From an uncultured Oscillospiraceae bacterium (GTDB lineage Bacteria; Bacillota; Clostridia; Oscillospirales; Oscillospiraceae), in assembly GCA_947626845.1 (NCBI GenBank), contig CANQTW010000008.1:30399-94398 (forward strand): DNA of 64,000 nt. The letters run 5' to 3'. The notes under the pieces were generated by a model. It had not been told where the DNA came from, ran no database searches, and was given only the letters and a program-made list of their open reading frames with translations. Made by a program: the position numbers and the translations under genes. How positions within the stretch are numbered: the first letter of the stretch is position 1; each line of letters begins with the position of its first letter. Positions 39,148 to 47,008 of the stretch are shown piece by piece.

Positions 39148-41155
39148 GATCCTGGCCCCTGCCGGCGGCATGGAACAGCTCATCGCCGCCGTGCGGTGCG
39201 GCGCCGGCGCGGTGTATCTGGGCGCCGGCGGCTTCAACGCCCGCCAGAGCGCGGAGAATTTCGGCGGCGGGCGTCTGGCGGAGGCCGTCTCCTACGCCCA
39301 CGTTCGGGGCGTGAAGGTCCACGTCACCGTGAATACCCTGGTGATGGACCGGGAGCTGCCCGCGTTGGAGGACACCGTGCGGGAGATCGCCGCCTCCGGC
39401 GCGGACGCGGTGATCGTCCAGGACCTGGCGGTGAACGCCCGGTTTCGGGACATGTGCCCGGAGCTTCCCCGCCACGCCTCCACCCAGATGACCGTCCACA
39501 ACCTGGACGGGGCCAAAATGGCCGCCGATATGGGCTTTTCCAGGGTGGTGCTGGCCAGGGAGCTGACCTTGCGGGAGATCGCCTATATCACCGCCCGGTG
39601 CGGCATCGAGACAGAAGTCTTTATCCACGGGGCGCTGTGTATGTGCGCCTCCGGCCAGTGTACCCTCAGCGCCATGCTGGGGGGCCGCAGCGGCAACCGG
39701 GGGTATTGCGCTCAGCCCTGCCGGCTGGATTTCCACAACGGGGAGCGGGGATACGCCCTGTCCCTTAAGGATATGTCCCATCTCGACTATCTGCGGGAGC
39801 TGGCGGAGGCCGGCGTTGCCTCCTTCAAGATCGAGGGGCGGATGAAACGGCCTGAGTATGTGGCCGCCGCCGTCACCGCCGCCAGGGCCGCCCTCCGAGG
39901 GGAGGCCTACGACGGGGAGGCCCTGCGGGCGGTGTTCTCCCGGAGCGGCTTCACCGACGGCTATCTCACCGGCAGGCGGGATACGGACATGTTCGGCACC
40001 CGCCAGCGGGAGGACGTGACCGCCGCCTCCGGCGTCCTGGGGAAGCTGGCCGGCCTCTACCGGGCCGAGCGCCAGAGCGTTCCGGTGGACCTTTTTCTCA
40101 CCGTAAAACCCGCCGAAACCACCCTGAAAGCGGTGAGTGAAAACGTTTCCACCACGGTCCAGGGACCCCCTGCGGAGGGGGTAAAGACCCTCCCGCTGAC
40201 CCCTGAAACGGCCCAAAGGAGCCTGGGGAGGACCGGTGGGACGCCGTATTATGTAAACAAAATCGCCCTGGACGCAACCCCCAACCTGACCCTTCCTCCG
40301 GCGGCCCTCAACGGCATGAGGCGGGAGGCGCTGGAGAAGCTGACGGCGGCGCGGGGAACGCCAAAACCCTGGAAAATCACTGAAAATCCCGTAAAAATCG
40401 AGCCCCATGCGGCCTCGGAACAGCCGGAGCTTTGGGGGAGATTTGAAAAAATCTCCCAGATCAGGGGCGATTTTGACAGAATCGTCCTCCCCCTGTCGGA
40501 GGTTGAAAAACGGCCTCAGGTTGTGGAAAAATATGGGGATAAGTTGAGCGTAGAACTCCCTTCCCTGTTTTTCGACACCGGAGAGGGAAAAATTGTGGAA
40601 AAACTGGCCGATTTAGGCATAAAAGACGTATTTTGTGAGAATATATACGCGCTGAAATTGGCGAAAAACGCCGGACTCACGGCCAGGGGCGGCGCGGGGC
40701 TGAACATCCTGAATTCCCTGGCGCTGAAGGAGTTTGAGGCGCTGGGGCTGGCCTCGGCCACGGTGTCCTTTGAGCTGTCCATGAGCGGGATCGGGGCGCT
40801 GGGCGGGGCGCTGCCGCGGGGGATCGTGGCCTACGGGTATCTGCCGCTGATGCGCTTCCGGGCCTGCCCGGTGCGGGGGAGGAACGGCTGCGGGAGCTGC
40901 CGGGGCGTGTCGAAGCTGACGGACCGGCGGGGGGTGGACTTCCCGGTGCTGTGCCATGACCGGAAGTACGGCACACTCCTCAATTCCGTGCCCCTGCACA
41001 TCGCGGAAAAACCCCTGCCAAAGCTGGATTTTCTGCTCCTCCGGTTCACCCTGGAGACCCCGGAGGAGGTGGAGCGGGTGACCTGTGAGTACCGGGAACA
41101 CCTGGCGTCGGACAAGCCCCGCACAGGCGGCCTTTACTACCGGCAGATCAAGTGA
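39137..41155 (+). CDS. Peptidase U32 family protein, long form
   Basis: 672 residues from TTG 39137, fixed by GGAGGGAG upstream. N-terminal 290 residues repeat the U32 fold: EILAPAGGMEQL, EVFIHGALCMCASGQCTLSA, SGNRGYCAQPCR, FKIEGRMKRPEYVAA. The C-terminal 350 residues form an extra domain found in long U32 proteins, with a second cysteine cluster ACPVRGRNGCGSC near the end. Translation is coupled to the first U32 gene. Confidence 0.9.
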   Translation: MEPEILAPAGGMEQLIAAVRCGAGAVYLGAGGFNARQSAENFGGGRLAEAVSYAHVRGVKVHVTVNTLVMDRELPALEDTVREIAASGADAVIVQDLAVNARFRDMCPELPRHASTQMTVHNLDGAKMAADMGFSRVVLARELTLREIAYITARCGIETEVFIHGALCMCASGQCTLSAMLGGRSGNRGYCAQPCRLDFHNGERGYALSLKDMSHLDYLRELAEAGVASFKIEGRMKRPEYVAAAVTAARAALRGEAYDGEALRAVFSRSGFTDGYLTGRRDTDMFGTRQREDVTAASGVLGKLAGLYRAERQSVPVDLFLTVKPAETTLKAVSENVSTTVQGPPAEGVKTLPLTPETAQRSLGRTGGTPYYVNKIALDATPNLTLPPAALNGMRREALEKLTAARGTPKPWKITENPVKIEPHAASEQPELWGRFEKISQIRGDFDRIVLPLSEVEKRPQVVEKYGDKLSVELPSLFFDTGEGKIVEKLADLGIKDVFCENIYALKLAKNAGLTARGGAGLNILNSLALKEFEALGLASATVSFELSMSGIGALGGALPRGIVAYGYLPLMRFRACPVRGRNGCGSCRGVSKLTDRRGVDFPVLCHDRKYGTLLNSVPLHIAEKPLPKLDFLLLRFTLETPEEVERVTCEYREHLASDKPRTGGLYYRQIK

Positions 41156-41252
41156 ATAGCCAAAGGCATCTCGCCGCCTGAGCGGTAGCCCCCCCCGGTG
41201 AACGCCCGCGCTAAAGGAACACCGGCGGGGCGGTTTTCACAGCCGCGGACAT

Positions 41253-41283
41253 AAAAAAGCAGGAAACCGTGTGATTTCCTGCT
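41253..41283 (-). terminator. Terminator of the accessory cluster
   Basis: Arms AGCAGGAAA / TTTCCTGCT with loop of 7, followed on the minus strand by TTTTTT. It closes the minus-strand cluster after the frameshifted GNAT gene. Confidence 0.85.
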
Positions 41284-41332
41284 CTGTTATGCTGCCGGCG
41301 GGGGTTGGGACTGCGACGTTGCAAACGGGAAG

Positions 41333-41786
41333 CTATAACTTGTATTGCATGAAATGATCGTTTTTAGTAAAGCCAAAACTACTGTACAGGAGGATGCCCA
41401 TATCAGACGCGGTGATCTGAACGGTACCACATTCCCGCTTTCTCGCTTCCTCTACGACTCGTGAGAGCAATTCTTTCGCGATCCCTTTTCTCCTGTATTC
41501 TTTTTTCGTAAACATACTGGATAGAAGCCCTATTTTCCCGCTTGGACAGCCAAAATAAGGCGGTTTTTCTACAATGGACATTCCGCTCGTCCCAATGATC
41601 GTTCCGTTGTCCAACGCTATCCATGAGATGAATGTATCATCGGCCATATGACGGTGATAATACGCCTCCAACGCGGGCGTAAGATCGATTTCTTCTTTTG
41701 AGCCTTCTTCCCGAAGCTGCTCGATCCGCATTTGAATAAAAAGGGGCGAGTTCATTTTCGGTCAATTTCTGATAGGTGATATTCAT
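41333..41786 (-). pseudogene. GNAT acetyltransferase gene with a frameshift
   Basis: The start at 41786 has CGAGGAGAG before it and encodes MNITYQKLTENELAPF, a normal GNAT N-terminus. The frame then slips: the rest (FIQMRIEQLREEG.. to YSSFGFTKNDHFMQYKL) lies in another frame. The junction is a run of four C and five T on the minus strand (41738-41746); removing one T restores a single 150-residue protein. The acetyl-CoA motif YRRKGIAKELL is intact. A downstream ATG at 41755 lacks a ribosome site. Sequencing error, pseudogene or slippage cannot be told apart here. Confidence 0.75.
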
Positions 41787-41844
41787 ACGCTCTCCTCGCG
41801 ATTTACGATTTTTCACTCTTTTCCACTTCACGAAAAACGGGAAG

Positions 41845-42330
41845 TTATAAATTTTCTATGACCATCTCTTTGCACTTCCATTCTTCGCCAAGAACATTAT
41901 ACGTTTCCGGCGTATCAAGAACCAACTCTTTAAACCCAACGGCTTTGTAACAGTAATAAGCCGGAAGATTATTCTCAAAAACGCCCAGGGACGCTCTTTT
42001 CGCCCCATACAGTTCAAACACGTATTTCAACCCTAATTGGAGCATGGCTTTTCCACAGCCCTTTCCTCTCCTGCGAGGGTCAACAATAACAAAGCCAAAG
42101 CGCAGCTCGTCCCGTGATCCCTCCGGCGTTCTCAGTGTAAAAAAGCCAACAGGCCCTGTGTCATCAAAGGCTGTAAACGGCATCAGAGAGGTCACAAAAC
42201 TAAATTCGCGCGGCGTTATGGGATAATGACCGAGTATGCCTGCCGACCATTGATAAAATGCTTTTTCATCCTGACACCACGATAATATCGTATCCGCGTC
42301 TGTTGCTTTATATGGCCTTATTCCGATCAT
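41845..42330 (-). CDS. GNAT family acetyltransferase
   Basis: 161 residues. Acetyl-CoA motif VDPRRRGKGCGKAM and the C-terminal AYYCYKAVGFKE fit GNAT enzymes. Resembles acetyltransferases with small-molecule or protein N-terminal targets; substrate unknown. AGAGG precedes ATG 42330. AT-rich compared with the rest of the window. Confidence 0.88.
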   Translation of the reverse strand: MIGIRPYKATDADTILSWCQDEKAFYQWSAGILGHYPITPREFSFVTSLMPFTAFDDTGPVGFFTLRTPEGSRDELRFGFVIVDPRRRGKGCGKAMLQLGLKYVFELYGAKRASLGVFENNLPAYYCYKAVGFKELVLDTPETYNVLGEEWKCKEMVIENL

Positions 42331-42409
42331 ATGGTATACCTCTAAATTTAACGAAGCTCACATTTTCTGATCCACTTTCCGTCAAACGGGGATCGGGATC
42401 ACACGACGT

Positions 42410-42571
42410 TTATTGTTTCTTCTCTTTATTGCGTTTTATAAAGGCGATGATCAGTGCGAGGATTCCCGCGCATAGCCATATAACGCCCATGGCGGTATTT
42501 TCTGCCCAAAACCATAAGGGCGATAGAAGAAGCCATATAATTCCCAAAATGATAACGCCCGTACTGCTCAT
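42410..42571 (-). CDS. Small membrane protein, 53 residues
   Basis: Two hydrophobic segments (TGVIILGIIWLLLSPLWFW and GVIWLCAGILALIIAFI) and a basic tail RNKEKKQ. Start ATG 42571 follows CGGGAGGA; an upstream in-frame start lies inside the PR repeat. Family not recognised. Confidence 0.65.
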   Translation of the reverse strand: MSSTGVIILGIIWLLLSPLWFWAENTAMGVIWLCAGILALIIAFIKRNKEKKQ

Positions 42572-42594
42572 GATGATTCCTCCCGTAACTCTCG

Positions 42595-42672
42595 GTTTGC
42601 CGGACAGACGCCGATTTGACAGTTGACAGTATACCATTCAAATGGGAAGAAATCTACTGGTTTTTAAGACGG
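42595..42672 (-). repeat. PR promoter-bearing repeat, copy 1
   Basis: Minus strand CCGTCTTAAAAACCAGTAG, ATTTCTTCCCATTTGAATGG, TATACT (-10 at 42628-42633, extended TGG), then GTCAACTGTCAAAT and TCTGTCCGGCAAACC. It stands directly before the 53-residue gene. The upstream AGACGG arm present in copies 2 and 3 is missing. Confidence 0.75.
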
Positions 42673-42701
42673 CTTCTAAAAATATTTGCTCATATTTGCT
42701 A

Positions 42702-43298
42702 TTATTGAATCCTAACAAAGGACATAATCAAAAATGCGCAGGCCAAAAGTAAAATCACTTCAAATGTATCGTGAATATCAACCGCCTGAATTTGTCTTTC
42801 CAAATCCATACGCAAGACTTTCCTGATCAGGCGATATGAAAAATAGCCTAAACAAACGCCGAGCGTATTTGCCATTAAGTCATCGATTTCTGTTGCCCCC
42901 CAGCCAAACATTTGCAACAATTCAATGCATAAAGAGAACAGGAATCCTGTTATGGCGACAGCCATGAAATTTCCGTATTTTTTATACAACAGCGGGAGAA
43001 AGAACCCGAAAGGCGCAAACGCGACGATATTCAGGAAAAAATGAATTGGCGCATTAAATATATCATCAAACGGCATCCATTTTATGATTGGTGGAAAAGA
43101 AAAGGGTGCCGTGTTTCCTATCCCGGTCCCCGTGATAACTGAAAAAAGATAAAAACTGAATATAAAAGCAGCTGCAATATGTAATGGCTTTTGCTTTTTG
43201 CGGAATATGGCAAGCAGCAAATAATACACAATCAGTATCGGAACCATCAGAATATAACCGGCTAACGCACGGGACAGAAGATATTTAATTGGAACCAC
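42702..43298 (-). CDS. VanZ-like family membrane protein
   Basis: 198 residues from GTG 43298 (GGGGGC six bases upstream); an earlier ATG falls inside the PR repeat. About five hydrophobic segments with the VanZ-like core: APIHFFLNIVAFAPFGFFLP, FSLCIELLQMF, and ATEIDDLMANTLGVCLGY. VanZ gives low teicoplanin resistance in vancomycin clusters; most homologues are of unknown function. No van genes are present here. Confidence 0.82.
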   Translation of the reverse strand: MVPIKYLLSRALAGYILMVPILIVYYLLLAIFRKKQKPLHIAAAFIFSFYLFSVITGTGIGNTAPFSFPPIIKWMPFDDIFNAPIHFFLNIVAFAPFGFFLPLLYKKYGNFMAVAITGFLFSLCIELLQMFGWGATEIDDLMANTLGVCLGYFSYRLIRKVLRMDLERQIQAVDIHDTFEVILLLACAFLIMSFVRIQ

Positions 43299-43321
43299 TC
43301 TAATAGCCCCCAAAACGAAGA

Positions 43322-43430
43322 TTTGTCGGACAGATGTTGATTTGACAGTTGACAGTATACCATTCAAACGGGAAGAAATCTACTGGTTTTTAAGACGGTC
43401 AATCGAATTATTCTCCGTCTGTGTGGGAGA
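43322..43430 (-). repeat. PR promoter-bearing repeat, copy 2
   Basis: Minus strand: CCCACACAGACGG, hairpin AGACGG/CCGTCT (43415-43420 with 43393-43398), TTAAAAACCAGTAGATTT, 17-base spacer, extended TGG-TATACT (43354-43359), then GTCAACTGTCAAATCAACAT and CTGTCCGACAAAT. The VanZ-like gene starts right after it. Confidence 0.8.
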
Positions 43431-43508
43431 AAAGACGCTCTGGCGGGTTGGTCCTGACCGGAACAGGGCGGGAGGCGGATAGAGTGGTTTATTTTGGAGC
43501 TTCGACGC

Positions 43509-44186
43509 TCAGGCACGGAATACGTCCGCTCCGGGCCAGGTGGCAATCTCTTCCCGGCCCGCCCTCCGGCATTCTTCCGCGTCCACGTATAGCTCGACGC
43601 CGAAAATTTGCTCCAGAGCCTGTACCATGGCCTCCGCGTCCTGATATTGAAGCGCCTCCGCCACGGCGGATTCCTTGTCCGGCAGGCCAAGCGTGGCGCA
43701 GAGAGCCGCCGGGACCGCAGGCTCAATGTCCTCCTCGCCGAACCAGTAAAAGCCCCGCTGGACCACTTTCCCGTCAGTGGCGCAGAGGATCACGTCGTCA
43801 TCGTCGTACAGCCCCAGCCCCAGGGCGGGGACGCCCAGGGATTTGGCGTACTTTTTCGCCTCCTGCCCCAGGTTCTCCGTGCGGATATGGTCGTACCAGT
43901 AGAGGCTCACCGCTCCGGGGCGGAGGACCAGCACCGCCCGCTCCTCGCCGACCTCCCGGAAGGCGTTGGCCATGAAAGCGTCCAGCTGGGCCTGCTTTGC
44001 CGCCCGCTCCCCCTCGTCAGAGGCCGTCTTTCGGATGTTCCCCTCCGCCATCGCCCGGAGGAGCGCCATCATGCCCAGGTCCTTTTCGCTGGGGCCGGGT
44101 TGCTTATTGAATTTCCGCTTCAGCTTGGGCAGGAGCTTGTCCGGCTCCCCGGTGAGAAAATGGAAGCCTGCAATCTTTGCGCCCAT
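43509..44186 (-). CDS. Hypothetical protein, 225 residues
   Basis: Family not recognised. ATG 44186 follows GGAGGAG. Soluble, mixed alpha/beta by appearance; acidic C-terminal half (YVDAEECRRAGREEIATWPG). A segment VSLYWYDHIRTENLGQEAKKYAKSLGV is followed by LGLGLYDDDDVILCATDGKVV. It is clearly more GC-rich than the other genes of this cluster, although it sits behind the same PR repeat. Confidence 0.7.
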   Translation of the reverse strand: MGAKIAGFHFLTGEPDKLLPKLKRKFNKQPGPSEKDLGMMALLRAMAEGNIRKTASDEGERAAKQAQLDAFMANAFREVGEERAVLVLRPGAVSLYWYDHIRTENLGQEAKKYAKSLGVPALGLGLYDDDDVILCATDGKVVQRGFYWFGEEDIEPAVPAALCATLGLPDKESAVAEALQYQDAEAMVQALEQIFGVELYVDAEECRRAGREEIATWPGADVFRA

Positions 44187-44211
44187 GGTATGTTTCTCCT
44201 CCAACCATTTC

Positions 44212-44319
44212 GATTTGTCGGACATTCCCGCTCGACACTTGACAGTATACCGCTCAAGTGGGTAAAAATCTACTGGTTTTTAAGACGGTCAATCGAATTC
44301 TTCTCCGTCTATGTGGGAG
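44212..44319 (-). repeat. PR promoter-bearing repeat, copy 3
   Basis: Nearly identical to copy 2 over the AGACGG/CCGTCT hairpin (44305-44310 with 44283-44288), TTAAAAACCAGTAGATTT and TGG/CGG-TATACT (44244-44249). The 225-residue gene starts about 25 bases downstream. Confidence 0.8.
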
Positions 44320-44324
44320 CCCAT

Positions 44325-44925
44325 GAATCAAATAAGCGGCGGAGCCGCAACCGTTTTAAATGGGATGTGCCGGAAATTCGGAAGGGCGGATAGGGAAATT
44401 CGGTGGGCCGCCGTGGGCGGCGGCCCGTACGGCGTCTGGGGGTAGATTTTCGGGAATTCGTGGGCCGCCGTGGGCGGCCCGTACGGCGTTGGAAGATAGA
44501 GGTTCGGACATTCGGCGGGTCACAATGGGGGCCCCCATCGGACTGCTGCCCGATGGGGAAAGGAGGAGCGAACACTGCGCCTGAGACGTCACGCTTGCGT
44601 GGCGGCGAGGTTAAGCGTGTTCCGCGACGACGCCGGCGGCCCGTACGGCCATTATCGAAACATCTCTATTAGACGCCGTAGGGGCGGGTTCAAAAACCCG
44701 CCCGTAAATCAAATACGCGGCGGAGGCGCAACCGTTTTGGGGTGGGCGATGTGGGAATTCGATGGGCGGGCGGCCGAGGACGGCCACCCCTACGATTTCT
44801 TAAATAGATTTTCGGGAATTCGTGGGCCGCCGTGGGCGGCGGCCCGTACGGCGTTTGGGGGTAGATTTTCGGGAATTTGACGGGCGGGTTTGGAACCTGC
44901 CCCTACGGTTTTTTAAATAAATTTT
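44325..44925. repeat. Cluster of short GC-rich repeats
   Basis: No gene supported. A unit AATTCG..GGGCCGCCGTGGGCGGC..CCCGTACGGCGT with GGGGGTAGATTTTCGGGAATT is repeated at about 44398-44460, 44455-44500 and 44812-44880. GGCGGAGCCGCAACCGTTTT-type sequence stands at 44337-44360 and 44715-44738 and, inverted, at 53185-53205. One P4 copy (44524-44643) lies inside. Confidence 0.7.
44524..44643 (-). repeat. P4 repeat, copy 2
   Basis: CCCATCGG..CCGATGGGG hairpin, AAAGGAGGAGCGAACACTGC, CACGCTTGCGTGG, CGAGGTTAAGCGTGTTCCGC, GACGACGCCGGCGG. Reverse orientation to the nested copy. Confidence 0.8.
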
Positions 44926-44927
44926 TG

Positions 44928-45010
44928 GAAATTCGGAGGGAAGGGATTGGAAGGGGAACCGTCAGGGTTCCCCTTCTGATTCAATCATCCACCGCGGAGC
45001 GGTGGGCCGC
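44928..45010. repeat. P3 repeat, copy 2 (inverted relative to 37735)
   Basis: TTCGGAGGGAAGGGATTGGA, hairpin GGGGAACC-GTCA-GGTTCCCC, TTCTGATTCAATCATCC and CCGCGGAGCGG. Confidence 0.7.
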
Positions 45011-45126
45011 AATGGGGTCCCCATCGGGCAAAAGCCCGATGGGGAAAGGAGGAGCGAACACTGCACCTGAGCCGTCACGCTTGCGTGGCGGCGAGGTTAA
45101 GCGTGTTCCGCGACGACGCCGGCGGG
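45009..45126 (-). repeat. P4 repeat, copy 3
   Basis: Almost identical to copy 2: CCCCATCGGGC-AAAA-GCCCGATGGGG hairpin, then AAAGGAGGAGCGAACACTGC and the CGAGGTTAAGCGTGTTCCGC block. It ends 19 bases before the ATP synthase promoter. Confidence 0.85.
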
Positions 45127-45144
45127 GAAATTTGCAAGGATTTA

Positions 45145-45173
45145 TTGACATTTCTTCTTATATGCGGTATATT
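45145..45173 (+). promoter_or_regulatory. ATP synthase operon promoter
   Basis: TTGACA (45145-45150), 17-base spacer, TATATT (45168-45173), 32 bases before atpZ. Confidence 0.85.
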
Positions 45174-45204
45174 TAGAGGTAAGCGTTTTATTTGGTGAAA
45201 GTGT

Positions 45205-45468
45205 ATGCGCAAGGGATACGGCATTTTAAAAAGCATAGTGTGGCTGACACAGCTGGGGCTGTCCATCGTGGCGCCGCCGGTGCTGTGCGTTCTGGGGTCC
45301 GTGTGGCTCAGAAACCGCCTGGGACTGGGCGGCTGGGTGGTGGCCCTGGGCGCGGTGCTGGGCGTTGGCGCGGCCTTCGTCTCCCTCTGGCAGAACCTGC
45401 GGGCTATGGAGCGGCAGGCGGGGGAGGACGACAGGGACACGGGCACCAATTTCAACGATCACAGGTGA
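45205..45468 (+). CDS. atpZ: AtpZ/AtpI-like membrane protein
   Basis: 87 residues, two hydrophobic segments (LTQLGLSIVAPPVLCVLGSVW and GGWVVALGAVLGVGAAFVSLW). First gene of the operon, as usual for AtpZ in Clostridia; AtpZ with AtpI is linked to divalent cation supply or complex stability. Weak ribosome site GGTGA before ATG 45205. Confidence 0.82.
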   Translation: MRKGYGILKSIVWLTQLGLSIVAPPVLCVLGSVWLRNRLGLGGWVVALGAVLGVGAAFVSLWQNLRAMERQAGEDDRDTGTNFNDHR

Positions 45469-45472
45469 GAGT

Positions 45473-45892
45473 ATGCTTCACAACGACGCCGCCATACGGC
45501 AGTTTATCCGAATAGCCCTGGGCGTCGCGGCGCTGACGGCGCTGGAGATCGGGGTATACGCCCTTCTGGGGCGGTTCAGCGTGGATGTGCTTCTGGGGGC
45601 GCTGTTTGGCATGGTAGTCTCCTGCGCCAACTTTCTGGCGCTGACCGTGACGGTCTCCCGCGCCGCCGACAGGGCGGAGGGGGGCGGGGACCCCATCAAG
45701 GCAAGGGCGGCGGTGCAGGGGTCCTCGGTACTGCGGCTCCTGGTGCTGGCGGCGGTCTATATCCTGGTCCTGAAATTGACCACCCTGGACCCCCTGGCGG
45801 CTGTACTGCCCCTGGTATTTGTGCAGATCAGCATCAGTCTTTTCGAGTTTTTCCGCAAGGACGGTGAAAAGAATGGAAGTAAACGGTCCTAA
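45473..45892 (+). CDS. atpI: ATP synthase subunit I
   Basis: 139 residues with four hydrophobic segments and a basic tail (FRKDGEKNGSKRS). AtpI-type proteins help assemble the c ring. It begins four bases after atpZ with AGGTGAGAG upstream and overlaps atpB by 20 bases. Confidence 0.82.
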   Translation: MLHNDAAIRQFIRIALGVAALTALEIGVYALLGRFSVDVLLGALFGMVVSCANFLALTVTVSRAADRAEGGGDPIKARAAVQGSSVLRLLVLAAVYILVLKLTTLDPLAAVLPLVFVQISISLFEFFRKDGEKNGSKRS

Positions 45893-46727
45893 AATATATC
45901 TTCGGATCAATGGCATGAACGTCATCACCCAGACGACGGTGGCGTCCTTTGTGGTGATGGTGCTTCTGTGCGCTGCCGGGTACTTTCTGGGCAGGAACCT
46001 GAAAAAGCGGCCCGGAAGGATGCAGGTGATCACGGAGAAGGGCGTCTCCATGCTCTATAACTTGGTGGAGGAGACCATGGGCAAGCACAACGCCTACTGG
46101 ACCCCTTACATAGGGGCGCTGTTCCTCTCCTCCATCGGCGGGTCGCTCATCGGCATGACGGGCATTTTGAGGTCCGCCACGTCGGACGTGTCCACCACCC
46201 TCACCTGGGCGCTGATGACCAGCTTTCTGGTGTGGGGCTGTACCATCAAAAACAGCGGCTTTAAGAATTTCCTGAAGGGGTACATCAATCCCCTGAACAT
46301 CGTCTCCGACATCGCCCAGCCCGTCTCCATGGCCTTCCGTCATTTCGGCAACATCATGGGCGGCGGGGTGCTGATGAGCATCCTCTACACGGGCCTTGCG
46401 GGCCTCTCCTCCCTGGTGGTGGGGGCTGTGCGCTCCAACGGCTGGGCCGTCACCGGCGTGACGGCGGCGGTGGGGGCGGTCCTGCTCCTGACGGGCTTTA
46501 AGAAGGGGAAGCTGGCGCTGAAAATCTTCGGCGCGGTGTTCGCGGGCATCGCCGTGGCGGCGGCGCTGGAGCTTTCAGGCGTTTTCGGGGAGGTCCCCAT
46601 TCTGGAGGTGGGCATCCCGGCGGTGCTGAGCCTCTACTTCGACATCTTCTCCGGCGGCATCCAGGCGCTGGTGTTCTCCCTGCTGACCATGGTGTATGTG
46701 GGCATGGCGTGCCCGCCTCGTCGCTGA
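45873..46727 (+). CDS. atpB: ATP synthase subunit a
   Basis: 284 residues. Membrane stator with the ion half-channels. The essential arginine is in SMAFRHFGNIMGGG, and the C-terminal helices (ALVFSLLTMVYVGMA) are present. The last residues CPPRR and the stop codon lie in a P4 repeat rather than in normal atpB sequence. ATG 45873 follows AAGGACGG. Confidence 0.92.
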   Translation: MEVNGPKIYLRINGMNVITQTTVASFVVMVLLCAAGYFLGRNLKKRPGRMQVITEKGVSMLYNLVEETMGKHNAYWTPYIGALFLSSIGGSLIGMTGILRSATSDVSTTLTWALMTSFLVWGCTIKNSGFKNFLKGYINPLNIVSDIAQPVSMAFRHFGNIMGGGVLMSILYTGLAGLSSLVVGAVRSNGWAVTGVTAAVGAVLLLTGFKKGKLALKIFGAVFAGIAVAAALELSGVFGEVPILEVGIPAVLSLYFDIFSGGIQALVFSLLTMVYVGMACPPRR

Positions 46728-46905
46728 ACACGCTTTACCTCGCCGTCGTCCTCGCAGGCGTCACTTAACCTCGGGCTCCCTGCGGTCGCCCTCGGGCGTA
46801 GACGCCGCTCCGCCTCTCCCCAACGGGCTATGCCCGCCGGGGGCCCCATAGGTCGGGCTTGGGCGCTGTGTTCGCTCCTCGTCTCCCCACGCGGCAGAAA
46901 CCGCG
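46711..46905 (+). repeat. P4 repeat, copy 4, joined to the end of atpB
   Basis: CCGCCTCGTCGCTGAACACG, CTTTACCTCGCC..., GCGTCACTTAACCTCGGG, GCCTCTCCCC..GGGGGCCCC, TTCGCTCC. It covers most of the 281-base atpB-atpE gap and is more diverged than copies 2 and 3. Confidence 0.7.
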
Positions 46906-46925
46906 CAGGGGCCACAAAAATAAGG

Positions 46926-46954
46926 TAATTAACCGTATTATATACTTTACGGTT
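46926..46954 (+). promoter_or_regulatory. Hairpin upstream of atpE
   Basis: Perfect arms TTAACCGTA / TACGGTTAA with a 10-base loop, 55 bases before the atpE start and inside AT-rich sequence. It may protect or start a processed atpE message, which must be made in excess of the other subunits. It contains TATACT in its loop but no fitting -35 box. Confidence 0.5.
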
Positions 46955-47008
46955 AAGGATAAAAAACGCAAAACCAGTACAACACAACTATTACAGGAGG
47001 TAAATATT

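Noticed and set aside
42571..43367. Starts with shared MNGILSTVKS or MVYCQLSN-type N-termini
   Set aside because: These residues are translations of the PR repeat itself; proper ribosome sites lie further downstream.
41333..44319. Integron-style cassette array
   Set aside because: The PR repeats precede genes and carry a promoter; I see no attC-like core sites and no integrase in the window. A cassette-like origin by another route is kept as a finding.
44686..44710. tRNA-like GGGCGGGTTCAAAAACCCGCCC
   Set aside because: Only a single hairpin resembling a T-arm; no acceptor, D or anticodon arms.
44325..45126. CRISPR array
   Set aside because: Repeats are of mixed families, lengths and orientations with no regular spacers, and no cas genes are present.
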